Assembly: GCA_000827325.1 (NCBI GenBank)
Contig: KN832893.1
Span: forward strand, 335,576 to 399,575
Source: Oidiodendron maius Zn
Taxonomy: Eukaryota > Ascomycota > Leotiomycetes > Myxotrichaceae
Direction of reading: 5' to 3'
DNA: 64,000 nt
The notes below the pieces were generated by a model, which saw only the letters and a program-made list of their open reading frames with translations, made no database searches and was not told the DNA's origin. Of this stretch, positions 1-11,986 are shown one piece after another (the first letter of the stretch is position 1; each line of letters opens with the position of its first letter). The position numbers and the translations under genes were made by a program.

Positions 1-27
1 TTATTACTTCCTAGACATAACTGATGT

Positions 28-1716
28 GTGACTAGAACTATGAGCCAACAAAGAATAACGCTTTTCTTTCCCCGCCTTTCACAAAAAAAGACCTTGCGAG
101 ACTCCCGATGCCTTTTCCTTGAGCTGCCGGCCTCGATTCGCCTCCAGATCTATTACGAGGCGGGCCTGGTATCAGGCAAAACCATTCACTTGAGCTACTG
201 GGGCTCACGTAACAAAGAGAGCACATCAAAAACAAGGGACAACACGTTAGGCATCTCGGATCTACCTGCCTTGCCCTTAAACCTCTTTGCGGTATGCCGC
301 TCTGTCTATAACGAGCTCCGAAAAGTCCTCTATGGTGATAACCGCCTAGTGGTTTCACGCAAAGCGCCACGGGGTCTCCGAGTGCTAGAACGCCTAAGCG
401 CTTCTACTCTTCTAGAGATCCATTTCCTCGTGATCCGTCTCAACGTCTCATCTTGTGAGAGCAGGTGCTGTGGAGCCCGAGGACACAGATGTGGCAATGA
501 CTGGCATTGTTGCCTGTCACCATCGAGCCATGATCTCCCTCTATCATCGAGCGTAGATCAACTCGTGATCATACAATGGAAGCGTCTCTGCATGCAACTA
601 GCAAACGGTGTTCAACTCAGCAATCTTGCACTCTATGTAACCTGTGATTGCAATGATGCAACAACTGCCCAGATGATTACTCAATCACTCCGATTACTAC
701 CGGCTCTACGAGACTGTGGGCTCCGGCTTGCGATACATATGGATGAAGACATTAAATCTATCACGAAGGATACAGTTATGCGTCTAACTCGCAACTCACC
801 GCCCCGACCTCCGCCACCCTTCCGATTCCTTGATCTCCCAAAGGAAATCCAGCTACATATTCTCGCGTACGCTAGCCTCGTTCCCCGTGCTGAGATTATC
901 TGCACACAAAAGCGGCTCCACTATTGGGCACCATGCCAATTGCGAGGAACAATCGCAGATACCCCTATCATCGATGCTGTACTACTCAAATGCTTTTGTA
1001 GTGCTGCTCATTCCGCTTTTAGTTTTCATTGCTATTGTGATGATTTAACCTCTCCATTTACCATGTTTCGTGTTAGCCGCGAATTCAGGGACTATGCTAT
1101 GGAGGTCTTCTATGGGCAGAACTCATTCAGTGTATTGATGGAACAACCGGTTTCCCTTCCCCGAGATGTGGCGGCTATCTCTTTACGTCAGGATGCTGAT
1201 AGAGGAGGCCAGATAGCTGAGTCGCTATTAATATCGATTATGCCTGGCCTAGCTTCATTCCCACCTGCATCTATTGGTTTCCTCACTTCCTTGTGTCTAC
1301 GTTTCGAATACTCAGATTTAGAACACCTGCAGCCTAATCAAGTGGGGTGGGATAATTGGCTTGGAACAATTCATACGCTTTCTCAGAGAGCAAACCTAGC
1401 CGCTCTCACTCTTCAAATCCAGATGAGTGAAAAGTTTTATCCTGATTTTGATGATGAAAAGGTAGCCTTCTCTCCGATGTATAAGGCTTTTATGCAACAG
1501 ACCTACGAGAATCTAGTTCTGCCGATGAAGGTGTTGCGTGGACGGCTAAAGAATTTGTTCATTCACTTAAATTGGAATACGAGTTCTGGGTTCCTGGATG
1601 GAAGACGAGAGCATGAACAGCTCCTCGAGAGGATAGTGATGGGGCATACCTATAGTGCTTGGAACTGTGGAAAGACTGTCCGTTATCCAGGCCGGTATAA
1701 GAATGCGTTAGAATAG
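28..1716 (+). CDS. Hypothetical protein with two F-box-like units
   Basis: A single uninterrupted frame of 562 residues. Two similar segments begin with a leucine/proline-rich helix typical of F-box or related fungal 2EXR-type domains: FLELPASIRLQIYYEAG near residue 30 and FRFLDLPKEIQLHILAYASL near residue 268. Each is followed by a segment containing a YW pair and a later cysteine- or phenylalanine-rich stretch (VCRSVYNELRK in the first, VSREFRDYAMEVFYG in the second). The protein therefore looks like an internal tandem duplication of one fungal module. F-box proteins recruit substrates to SCF ubiquitin ligases, but related fungal families have no known role, so the function is open. No signal peptide or membrane segment is seen. 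The start could be residue 1 (position 28) or the methionine at residue 5 (position 40). Confidence 0.6.
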   Translation: MTRTMSQQRITLFFPRLSQKKTLRDSRCLFLELPASIRLQIYYEAGLVSGKTIHLSYWGSRNKESTSKTRDNTLGISDLPALPLNLFAVCRSVYNELRKVLYGDNRLVVSRKAPRGLRVLERLSASTLLEIHFLVIRLNVSSCESRCCGARGHRCGNDWHCCLSPSSHDLPLSSSVDQLVIIQWKRLCMQLANGVQLSNLALYVTCDCNDATTAQMITQSLRLLPALRDCGLRLAIHMDEDIKSITKDTVMRLTRNSPPRPPPPFRFLDLPKEIQLHILAYASLVPRAEIICTQKRLHYWAPCQLRGTIADTPIIDAVLLKCFCSAAHSAFSFHCYCDDLTSPFTMFRVSREFRDYAMEVFYGQNSFSVLMEQPVSLPRDVAAISLRQDADRGGQIAESLLISIMPGLASFPPASIGFLTSLCLRFEYSDLEHLQPNQVGWDNWLGTIHTLSQRANLAALTLQIQMSEKFYPDFDDEKVAFSPMYKAFMQQTYENLVLPMKVLRGRLKNLFIHLNWNTSSGFLDGRREHEQLLERIVMGHTYSAWNCGKTVRYPGRYKNALE

Positions 1717-2389
1717 TACTAGATTTTTGAGGTGGGATTGGCTTGGAAGCTTGATATAACTCTTAAGACTTCCTTGGTACTGTACGGACGGGTCCTCGGT
1801 TTAGATCGGCATATCCTACAATCTTAGTTCTAGGAGTTAGTATCTCTTCTCTGTACAGCTATGAGCGAAATCAGCGTCCTGCTCTTCAAACTCTAAGGAA
1901 ATAATTTAGGTCAGCGCACGGACCACCTAAAACCATGAGTGAAATTGAGTCCACAGATAAACTTGAATGCTGATTAACTTTTATCTGATGATGGAGACTA
2001 ACACCGAGTTGCACAGCCTTAAATCAAGTGGTATTACTGTAAGGCTACGGCCCGAGTTCGCTCCTCCATCGGCAAACAACTATCACCGGTCATGAGAACT
2101 GCACAGATCCAATAGGTCCAGGGACTGCCGCAGGACAGAGTGCAATGGACGGGGAATATAGTACCTATCAAGATCTCAAACAACTTTCTACGTGCCCAGC
2201 CATTCGTTTAGCTCCTTTTTCTAGCTCTTCTCGTTTTCTAGTTTTCTTTTACCACTATCCTCCTTCTCTTCACATTTTCAACATCTCACTCCTTTCTCAC
2301 GATCTCATCACACGTCGACCATTACGGATACTATTCTGATCTTTGCTATCGCCGCAGGCGGCGCCCTTTCTATACTTGCTCTTGCTCGA
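1717..2389. other. Intergenic, no gene recognised
   Basis: About 670 bp between the F-box-like gene and the ferric reductase-like gene. A short frame from 2145 to 2339 has no recognisable similarity and probably reads the 5' leader of the next gene, which is rich in CT tracts as many fungal leaders are. Confidence 0.5.
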
Positions 2390-3579
2390 ATGCTCCCCCT
2401 TTTCGTACCTCTCGTTACCCACGTCCCTCTGTTTGTCTTGAAGCATGTTACGTGCCCGTACCTCCTTCATCGACACAGGATTCTAGGGCCATGGACTCGA
2501 GCAGGCGTCCTGATACAGCTAGCCTACCTCGCAGTTAACCTGTTTTACATCTTGATCGTGGAAGTGCCGTGGGACAGTCTTAGAGCTGCCACCTTCTCGG
2601 ACGCGGGTCGTCAAGCCAGCGCCCTTGCGGAACTTAACATGATTCATCTCTTCGCTGGACCTTATCTTGCATTCCTTGCTGATCGGTTTGGGTTCTCTCT
2701 CAAGACTATCCGTAGCATCCACCGGTCAGCCGGGTGGATGACGTCCGCCTTGGTCCTCCTGTATACCATGGCTGCGCTGTCCGATGGGCCTCTGCCTCTT
2801 GGGGTTCCCCAGAATCTGTTTGCAGTCATTGTGGGAATCTCTTATCACCTCCTCGTTCTGTAAGCTAAGACCCGACAGGCCGCGTCGCTACTTTGCCTTC
2901 TTCTCGTTTTTCTGTTCCTTCTCTTCCGCTATCTCTCGTACGAACTCTTTATCCGGTCGCACCAAGCCCTCGCTTTAATTTTTATCTATACAGTGTGGCG
3001 GCACCTGCCATCCGACAATTTTTCTCTGTGCGTCTATATCTACATCTACACGGTGATATTCGCGTCTATATCCTTCCTCCAGAGTGGCGCCGTCATCGTC
3101 CAGAACGGAGTGTTCCGTCACCACTTGTCACGGGCCATGATCAGCCACGATTCCCGTGCGGTCAAAATGCACATACACCTCTCAAAACCGCTATACCTCG
3201 ATGCCGGCCAGTACATAAACCTGTGGATCCCCTCCATTAGCTTCTGGCCCTTCCTCCAGAGTCACCCGTTCACGGACGTCTCGTGGGCCGTAACGGAGTA
3301 CGACATCCTCGATCTGCTAATCGAGCCGCGCCGCGGGCTCATGAGGGAGCTGCTATGCCATACTAAGAAGGGCCATATCGTCAATCCCATTATCATGTTC
3401 AGCGGCCCTCACGGACCAAATGTGTCGATAGTCGATTACGACAGCATCCTAATGGTGGCGAGCGGCTTTGGCATCGCTGCCGTCCTGCCACACCTGGGGA
3501 AGCTGGTCTACGGCTATGACACTCGCGTGGTCCGGGCTTGCCGGATCCATCTGGTCTGGCAAATCGAGAACAAAGGTAG

Positions 3580-3759
3580 TGTTTGTATCACTCCGGTGAT
3601 ACTGCATATGCAATATAGGGTCAAAAAGGTTGGTTGAATTAGTTGTTATTGTTCTAAAGGTAAGGCTACCTTAATCCCTAATATATATTCATTGCCCGGT
3701 CCGATATTCTTCCTCCCGAATCGTCGTGTATATGTTGATCCGGTTACCTTGGTTATACA
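3580..3759 (-). repeat. Copia LTR (left; 3' LTR of the minus-strand element)
   Basis: 180 bp, TG...CA termini, matching the copy at 8808-8987 base for base as far as I can read. It immediately follows the first copy of the GGTAG target duplication. Confidence 0.92.
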
Positions 3760-6700
3760 CTGGTAGCTCTTTGTGAATAGCTTTATTCTTTGACTCTCTC
3801 TACCTATTCAGTAGCCTGTATGTTGATCGTATTGGTGTCGATTAGGTCCTTTAATGCGGAGCAGGGCTTTGACTTCGTTATGGCGTCAGCTGGATTGTTA
3901 TTGCCCTCAATCCACCTAACTTCAGTAATCTCCCTTCTCTTATATGATTGTCGAAGATATATCAGGTCTACCATTAGCCTCTTCTCTTGTGTGGTTCCTA
4001 GCTTGACTAGGCAGTCGTATAAGGACTTCGAATCGGTATAAAGGATAAGGGGAAGTCGGATCTTCAATATGGCTTCAATAGTCGATTTGATCGTTGCCCC
4101 TGTATTGAATCCGTGGGCCATCGTATATAACTCAGAAGCCAGAACGCTGCGTGTGACTCTCTTGTATTTGATTGAAGACCAGTGGAGTATATTAGCCTTG
4201 TTGCTCTTGTCTGCTAATACAATGACGAATCCGATCTGGGAGGATAAGTCCTGGTTGTTGGCAAATGAAGCGTCTGTAAAGACTATCAGCTTCAGGGACT
4301 GAATATCAAGCCGTATAAAGCTTAGTCCTCTTGTAGGGTTATTGAGCTGCCACTGGAGTCTCTTGTTTAGTTGCTTCATATGTTCCTCCTTCGGGTTGAT
4401 CACTTGTGCAGCAAAGGAGAGGTCGAATGCAGCCTCTGGTTGTGATACAGTCGTAATATAGGCCCCTCTAGCACGCTGCGTAACATATTGATCCTTCGGA
4501 GTGACTGCCTTGTGTATTGCACCTCTTGTGCTGGCTAGGTCAGTGGTGTATGTGGCAACCAGTTGTAGGTTCTTGTATTGACGCTCTTGCGTAAGGGCTA
4601 TTGAGCCTTCCTTTTCAAGTGTTATAATGCCGCTATTGAACTTGAGTGGATGCGATTGAGTAAGAAGCTCCCTTTCTTTTGATAGGAATCGAGCCTTCTT
4701 GAGTTTATTAGCCTTATTGATCGTAAAGGTATCGTTACAGAGAATAAGGGTGTCGTCTGTCTGGATCCCTACAATCCTGAAGCCTGAGTCGTTGTTATCA
4801 CTAGTTGTATATAAGAGACAAGGGTTATATGTTGACTGATTCATCCGTAACTTCTTGATGTGGTGGGAGTGGTATGTATTGAACTAGTGGTTACCAGCCT
4901 TAGGGACGCTATATAAGGGCTTAACCACCCGTAATATTGATCCATCCTTAAGCCTAAGCTCTGCCGGTGGTCGTATAAAGAAGTCTCAATTGAGTTGAGT
5001 CTTGGATTGAGTATAGGCTTGCGTGATGTCCTGTAGGTATAACGATGTTTGATCGGTTTGAAGGGTTGCTGCCAGTACCAGTACCAATCTCTGGCTAATA
5101 CGTTGAATAGTTGGTGATTGAGTCAAGACTATGCCCTTCTCAGTGTCCTGGTAAGCCTGGACGACTAGTCTAGACTTCTCAAAGGCCTTGTCTGTTCCAG
5201 GGTTCTTGATCTCGTTAACGAATCGAGAGTTGAAGATCCTAATACCATGTGGTATATCCTCAATATCGACTATTTTGAATACGCCGTTCTCAAGTAAACC
5301 ATTTAACTCCTTGCGGCGGGAGGCTGTAAAGGGTAGCAGGGCTAAGGCGTTATCTTGGATGAATATCGATATATCAGCGATATTCTGCCTAAACCGGGCC
5401 GGCAATCGTCTTGTATGCTGCGGTTGAACCTGTTGCTTATTTTGAGGGCTCTCATTAGCCTGTTCTGGATCCGGATCTGGCTCTGACTCTGATTCCGACT
5501 GCTCTTGTAAGAAGGGTTTGACTACTGTAGTCCTGAACTCGATAGGGCTATGTGGTAGTTGTACTCTGTATGTCTCCCTTTCAATACCTAGCAGTTTGAA
5601 AGGTCCAGTCCACTTGCCACTCTGCCCTGTATTGCCTTCTCGCCAGACTAGGATGTCTGAGTTGAGTGGTGTATCATGAATAGTGCTGGTGTCTGGTCCG
5701 TTGCGTTGCCCTAGAGCCTCCTTGACCTGTATTTGAGTCCTGATCCTTGCAACCTCCTCTATTGCCTTATGTATAGCCGCTGTATGTTGTGTGATCGAGG
5801 GTGTCGGTGGATCGAGGTCAGTCATTCGTGGATAGGCTCCAAAGACTAAGAGGGTTGGGACTAGTCCACTAGGACTAGCTGTATCGTTGATAGCCTTGAC
5901 TGCTATCTGTAAGGCGATATCTTTTGTGATATCAGGACACTCCTTGGTAATGATTTGATATGCACGGTGTAGGATCGGATGAGCGTGTTTAACTAGTCCA
6001 ACAGACCAATGTGCCTCCACCGGGACGCTTTTAGTTGATATGGCCATAGACTGAGTGTATTGTCGAAACTCCCTGCTAATGAAGTTCTTTCCAGCGTCAT
6101 GAGTGATGAACTTAGGTGGTCCAATATATGTGTCAATCCAGCAAAGCCTCAATATATCCCATGTGTGTTTGGCTGATATGTCCTTTAGCCATCTGGCTGC
6201 CTGGAAGCGCGTGGCTTCATCGATAATATGCAAGACTGGCTGCCCATTAATATACATGATGTTGATATATATAGAGCAGTTGAAATCGAGGTCCTGGTCA
6301 TCATGTAGTGTAAATTTGAATCTGCCAGGTGATTTGCTATGCTTCTGGTAGTGGGAGCAGAACTTATTCAGTCGATGTAGCGCCTTCTTATTGATATCAT
6401 TATGCCTAGAGCGTTCCAACACCTTGTATAATCTGTCTGCTGAAGGGTGGCCGAATCGCCGGTGCAGCCGTTGAAGTTCAGTTGTAGTCAGGTAATATGG
6501 GTTGTGCTCAAAGGATTCGTATATATATGAGTACAGAGCCTGAGCCTATAATATGAAGGGGTGGCCGAATCGTCTGATCACTGGAACGGTCTTCGTTGGT
6601 GCGACTAAGAGGTCTTTGAGGTTGTTGTAATAGACTCCAAGTGTATCTATGTCCTTGAGATATAATAGGAAGGGTGTATCAGCCTTAACAATGTGGAATT

Positions 6701-8807
6701 CAGCTTGTCTGACTGGCATATCGACTACAATTGATCCAATCGATGGTGTTGATCTAATTCCAAACTGTACGTTGACTGCCCCTGCCTTTGTGGTATCAAT
6801 TAAGATACTGGTATTTGATCTCTGGTATGCTAGGTATTGACCGTAACCTGCTGTTGACCTCTTTGAGGCTCCAGTATCGATCATGATACTGTAGAATGTG
6901 TCAGATGTATATCGGCTGGTTGTGGTATATGTGAATGGATCCGAATCAACGTGTGTAGCGTCTTTGCCCTTTCGAATAAGAGCATGTGTGAGTGATCGAT
7001 TTGCCAGATTAGTCGTGATATCGAAGGCTCTCTGTGGTTGCAGCGCTCCAAAGGAGGTAATGAAGTGCTCTGCTGGCTCTAGGTTAGCCTGGTCATTTGA
7101 CAACGTATCGGTGACTATAAGGGCCTCAATAGCTTTATCAATTGAGTCAAGATCATCCTTATCATCATCTACACCCTTGTAGTCTGTAATGTATTGCTTG
7201 GTGTACTTGTCAAAGCGTTGGTTGAATCTGGCTTTAAACTTCCTTCTAGACTCTTCTCGCTCTTCCTTTGAGTGGTTTGATGACCAGCAGCCTTCCTTAT
7301 CACATACAAAGCAGCGCTTCTTCTTCTGATCCTTGTTGCTAAACCGAGACTGTCCTTTATACTGGTCCTTATTGTAGGATGATTGAAAGGGACATCGTGA
7401 ATGATATCGTTGATCCGTAAAGAACTGATTAGTCTCACTACCGCTATTTGACTTCTCCCAGGTTGTGATTGAGGACCGCAAATCATTAATAAGGCCTGCA
7501 AGAGTGTCTGAGGGTCTGAAGCATGTATATTGACAGGCTGGCAGGTCCTGACATGCGTTGATAAGCTTGTTATGAAGGAATTTATCCGTATGCAGGTCGG
7601 TATCTAGGCCATGTTGTAGATGCTGAAGCTCCTTGATCAACAGCTGCAGACAGTCCTCAGCTGATTTGCCTGTGTTCTTCTGTATTATACCCCTTAATGT
7701 AGTCGAGTTCCATTGCCCTAATACTCCATGCTTGTATTCAGGACCTTCGAAGTAACTGCGTGTAGAGTTGCAGATCTGTTCAAAGGAGAGGTTGTATGTC
7801 TGGATAGCCCCTTTGATGCTTGTGTAGTAGTGATCAAGTGCTAGGCTTCGCAGCATTGTTGGATAGGCCTTGGCCTTGATATTATCCGGTATATCGACTC
7901 TGCTGCAGAGGTCATGGAAGATGACTAGCTTGTAGTCAAAGTTATCGTTCTCACTACTGTATCTGCTCTTATCTGTATACATCTTTGCCAGGTTTGCAAG
8001 TTCCTTGCTAAACGACTGTTCCCTACCAGTTGACCGCTCTGGTTCCTTGCTAACTGACTGTATATGTTGGTAAGGATCTGGAAAATCGGAGGGGTCTAGT
8101 GGATCTGGCAGATCTGGCGGATCTGGATCTGGTACTGCAGTCCTGGTATGTGCAGAGCTGGTTGCGTCGTTTTGACCAAGTATGTAGTTGATCTGCGCTG
8201 AGTTGAAGCGTCCTGTAGTCCTGATATACTCCTCAATCTCTTGTGTTGTCCACTTAGCTGGCTCCTCTTCCTGCAACGTGTTGTATAGAGACTCAGCAAC
8301 TGTCTTATGCCTATCCTTCCTTACCTATATACTATTTGTCTGTAGTAATGTATGGAGTTTTCGAATACCTGGTTGGTTGCAGTCCTTGAAAGTGGCTATA
8401 GAGAAGCCTTTGAAGTCCTCCTGGTATAGTTCCTATAACTCATCATCCTGGAAGTTGTAGTGGATGTATTCGGTGATCTTGAATGTAATGTAGTCATCAA
8501 TATCCTTACTGGTAGCCTCTGTACTGATTCCCTTTGGCTATCTCTCCCTCCCTGCCTTTATCTCCTTTATCTCACTCATTCTCAATGTCCTTTGCGTGAT
8601 AGACGCGAATCAAGGGCCTTTGTATGTTGAAAGGGGTTGATCCTTTGGATAACTAGTCGAATCAAGGGCCTTCGTGATGAAAGGGGTTGATGTTGACTGA
8701 TATCCTTTAGCAAGTAACGTCTAGCAGAAGCCTCCTAGGATGGGACTATTAGATATCACTTCTCTTCAAAGTAACACGAGCTCCTGATCTGTGATATCAC
8801 TGATCAG

Positions 8808-8987
8808 TGTTTGTATCACTCCGGTGATACTGCATATGCAATATAGGGTCAAAAAGGTTGGTTGAATTAGTTGTTATTGTTCTAAAGGTAAGGCTACCTT
8901 AATCCCTAATATATATTCATTGCCCGGTCCGATATTCTTCCTCCCGAATCGTCGTGTATATGTTGATCCGGTTACCTTGGTTATACA
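8808..8987 (-). repeat. Copia LTR (right; 5' LTR of the minus-strand element)
   Basis: 180 bp direct repeat of 3580-3759, followed immediately by the second GGTAG copy at 8988-8992 and then by host intron sequence. Confidence 0.92.
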
Positions 8988-9889
8988 GGTAGGTTTATTT
9001 ACCATACCCAGATCCACACCGAAGCTGATAGATGTAGCGGACGATCTCCGGGTTCAGGAAATGATGAATAGTGCGCTAGAGGAGGACAAACTGGATGATG
9101 GTTGTGTATGTTGAGCGGTGCCTTATCCTCCAAATTGCAGCTAATCAATACCTGGATCAGATCCTCTCGATCTCGGTGTACGTCAAATCCAAGGTTTCGT
9201 CGAAAACGCCGGTTTGTAAACGTGCTACGATGCATCCGGGCCCCGCTCCCCTTGCAGAGATCTTTCTGGCAGAACTCTCGGGAGATGACATGAAGACACA
9301 TGTCGTAGAGGTCGCTGCTAGCGGGGAGAAGGCGTTAGAAGAGGCGGGATTAGGACCCTCCGTGCTAGAAGGTGATGTTGAATCCGGCGGGAGGACAGTG
9401 GTACGAGACAGAAAGATGCTCGTTGCAAGTAAGCCCCCATGGCTATTGCATCTGCACAGTGCTGACAGATGGAACTCAGGATCTTGATCTTTCCAATTAT
9501 ATGTATTAGGAAATTGAGGCTGCAGGCGTCGACGACTTTGTCGACAAGAGGTTTGAATCGGAAATTGTGAGGAAAAAACGGGTCAGGCACAGGCAATGTG
9601 CATATTCCTGGTTGCCGCTACCTCTGCCCATGTACCTTCAGAGCGAAAGAGGCGAGAATATTTCTTATTTTGCTGACTTTAACTTTATTAGATTCGTACT
9701 TGCCATACAGCAGCTTCGATGTGTCCTCAAAGAGCCAACAGTGGGAGCTATGGAAGACAAACTAGTATCATTGTCCTGTACTGTGCCTGGGACATTCCAT
9801 GAGCCCGTAAATCGTATCCATCAACTACCAGAAAGTCGATACCGCCTTGGAGTGAATGCTCTGATGCGGATTCCGAATACGGCCTGATT

Positions 9890-11986
9890 TAGTGGTGATA
9901 ACATGAATTCAGTCCCAGCACCTAGGGCCTGGACATACTGATATTTGGCGCCGAATATCGGCGATATCACTAAATATCCGAATATAGAATAATAGAAGGA
10001 GATTATTCAGACGCTCTATACTTAGTTGAATATCAGCTCGGCTATTTTATAAAACTTCTCAGAACTCCTGTACTCTTACATTATGGCTCCTAGAGGGAGT
10101 AGTGCCAAGCAGCTATTGATGCAAATGGAGGTCCTACTTGATACTAGGCTAGTTCTTAATAATATCACTAAATTTGGAAGGCAGTGTCTCTAAAATATCA
10201 TAAAACACTATAAAATATGCCTAAAATAAGGGAGGATCAGTCTACCTTTTCGTGAAATTAGCTAAAACCCCATTTAAATACCTTTCTATAATCAATTAAT
10301 CCCTTCTTAAACTACCTCTTCGTCCTTATAGCCTTTAGAGTATATAAACGCTTAGTTATAGAAGATAGAGGCTAGTGTCTACTAACTGACAGCCCTGGAG
10401 CAAATATCACGATAACACGCGAAGCCGCCAGGTAAATGCTGTATTTCACTCGAATACTAAAGTAAGGAGCAACTAGCTAGGTGCGCAGAGGTTTAATATA
10501 AGTGCGCACACAGACCTCCATCCAGGTGACGCACGTGCCCTCAGCGGGGAGGTCGAGCATGTAAGAGGGTTCAATTCGAAAATACTAAGCTAAAGAGAAA
10601 AGAAGAAGAAAGGGAGGTGGATCCCTATGATTAAATACATTATTCTACCACCTGCACTAGTCTGTATTCGTCACTCTCAACACTTCCCTCTAAGCTTAAA
10701 GGTGCTTGTTTGAAAATGCCCGTTGAAAATGCTTAATAAAAATGCCCGGGCAATTTATCACGTAATGTTACCAGGCGAATGTCCTGCGCCGGAACCGTTA
10801 CAATAATTAGACGAACTAAGCTAGTTTTAGGTCGCTAGGGCCTTATTATATAAATGATTCTAGTGAAAACCAGTAAGCATTAATAGGCAGGAAGGGATAA
10901 TTAAAGCAGTTAAAAAGATTAGGCCTAGTTTTTTCTCTATTCTAAAAAGTTTTCCTAGGGACTAGACTATAGGGGCACTTTATAGCTTTATTTTAGCTAG
11001 CTAGAGTAAGAATTAATCAATCAATTAATAATAAGGGAGGATTTAGTGACAAAATATGTGGAATATACAATTAACAGGGGGGGGAATAGTAGAGGACGGA
11101 CCTGGCGGAAGCGCCGCCGTGCCGTAATTGACGTGCAGAGTGGCTTAACTAAGTATTAAGGCACCAAATATACCCAATTACTATATGAGGACATAGTTCC
11201 GAAAAGCGCTGAGAAACTGCGCCGTAAAGAGTGGGGAGGTGACCTTTATTCATTGGGGGGGGAGTCTGACCGCACTGCCCCCGCCCTAGTAGGGATTGGT
11301 TCGTGGGCACTTCTGATTTGCTGTGGATTGAAAGGTGCAAAACCATACCTACAGTAATTCTGACGCATATATGGAGCACAAAATGGCATCAAACTAGAGC
11401 GAATTATTAGACGGAGATCCTTACTAGCGCTGGGACAGTGGCTCAGCCGTAAAGCGCTAGCATGCGTGATTCGGCCACGAGACCAACACAGCCTTTCCTG
11501 CTTCTGTATTGAAGTAAGCCGACACTGGGAGTGCAAGCCAACCACTTTCCGTAAAGGCCATAGTGGCACGGGGCGGGCACAGTTACGCTATATGCCGAAC
11601 AGCCTTCTGGGTAAGCCGTATCAGACCAGGGGAAATCATGACAATGTAGGGGAATGGCCATCCATGAATGTACCTAGGACCAACCTCTACTGTAGGTATT
11701 ACACGTGTACTGTGCCTAGCCACTATTCGATAGTGGCCCGCAGATAAGACTCCCTCCGCTGCATGAGAGCGGGGATGGAGCATTGGGCGCTGCCAGGTAT
11801 ACATCTCGATGGTTAGTCCTGCATGTAACGCCGCTAACGCCTGCCACCCTTCGCTGGATCGCGGGTGGTGGATTCCTAATGAGATATTAGTTATTGCATT
11901 TTATTTTCTCTCTAGGCTTTATATTTCTTTCTTTGACGTGCAGCTGCGACGCCCCAGCAGTAAATGCCACCTCCAAGATACCTATC
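9890..11986. other. AT-rich relic region without an intact gene
   Basis: About 2.1 kb, rich in A and T, with only short broken frames. It contains a dispersed repeat at 10451-10537 that is matched in inverted orientation near 21.7 kb, a run of eight G at about 11077-11084, and a segment around 11439-11476 that faintly resembles tRNA promoter boxes. It reads as old mobile-element debris, but I cannot name a family. Confidence 0.5.
10451..10537 (+). repeat. Dispersed repeat, copy 1
   Basis: Shares with the reverse complement of 21635-21730 an ordered series of matches: CGAATACTAAAGTA, a GCAGAGGTTT core, GCGCACA(C)AGACCTC and GTGACGCACGT. Identity is perhaps 75 to 80 percent by eye with small indels. 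It is likely the end of an old transposable element or its flank. Confidence 0.6.

Larger units (their letters stand above)
3580..8987 (-). mobile_element. Ty1/copia LTR retrotransposon, recent insertion
   Basis: A 5408-bp element bounded by two 180-bp direct repeats that begin TG and end CA and look identical by eye. It is flanked by the 5-bp target duplication GGTAG at 3575-3579 and 8988-8992. Coding is on the minus strand in copia order: a gag-like region with a zinc knuckle and an aspartic protease motif (about 6.5-8.3 kb), integrase followed by the start of reverse transcriptase (about 5.0-6.4 kb), then the rest of reverse transcriptase and RNase H (about 3.8-4.8 kb). Integrase preceding reverse transcriptase is the copia signature. 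The coding region is split into about three blocks, so there are roughly two breaks, and the element is inferred to be a nearly whole but damaged copy. LTR identity implies a young age. Confidence 0.92.
2390..9560 (+). pseudogene. Ferric reductase-like gene, broken and carrying a copia insertion
   Basis: The frame from 2390 to about 3574 reads as the membrane and FAD-binding part of a fungal ferric/cupric reductase (FRE/NOX family), which passes electrons from NADPH through FAD and haem to metal at the plasma membrane. Visible are the histidine-bearing segments (HLFAGPYLAFLADR, IRSIHRSAGW, IRSHQALALIFIYTVW), a flavin-binding-like YLDAGQYINLWIP and a nucleotide-binding-like LMVASGFGIAAVLPHLGKL. 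A TAA at 2861-2863 interrupts an otherwise continuous frame, as a C-to-T change of CAA would. A 5.4-kb retroelement (3580-8987) then sits in a host intron. The exon resumes near 9031 (DVADDLRVQEMMNSALEEDK) and continues with the C-terminal region (YVKSKVSS, HPGPAPLAEIFLAEL, VDDFVDKRF). Exon borders after 9098 do not close cleanly, and the true N-terminus lies somewhat upstream of 2390. Inferred to be a pseudogene. Confidence 0.65.

Noticed and set aside
9567-9887. Plus-strand frame after the ferric reductase C-terminal region
   Set aside because: Begins in the reductase tail and continues into sequence without family similarity; treated as read-through of the decayed gene, not a separate gene.
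11439-11476. tRNA-like promoter boxes (TGGCTCAGCCG and GTGATTCGGCC)
   Set aside because: Spacing between the two boxes is too short for a tRNA, and no acceptor stem or cloverleaf forms. At best a decayed SINE, which cannot be shown.
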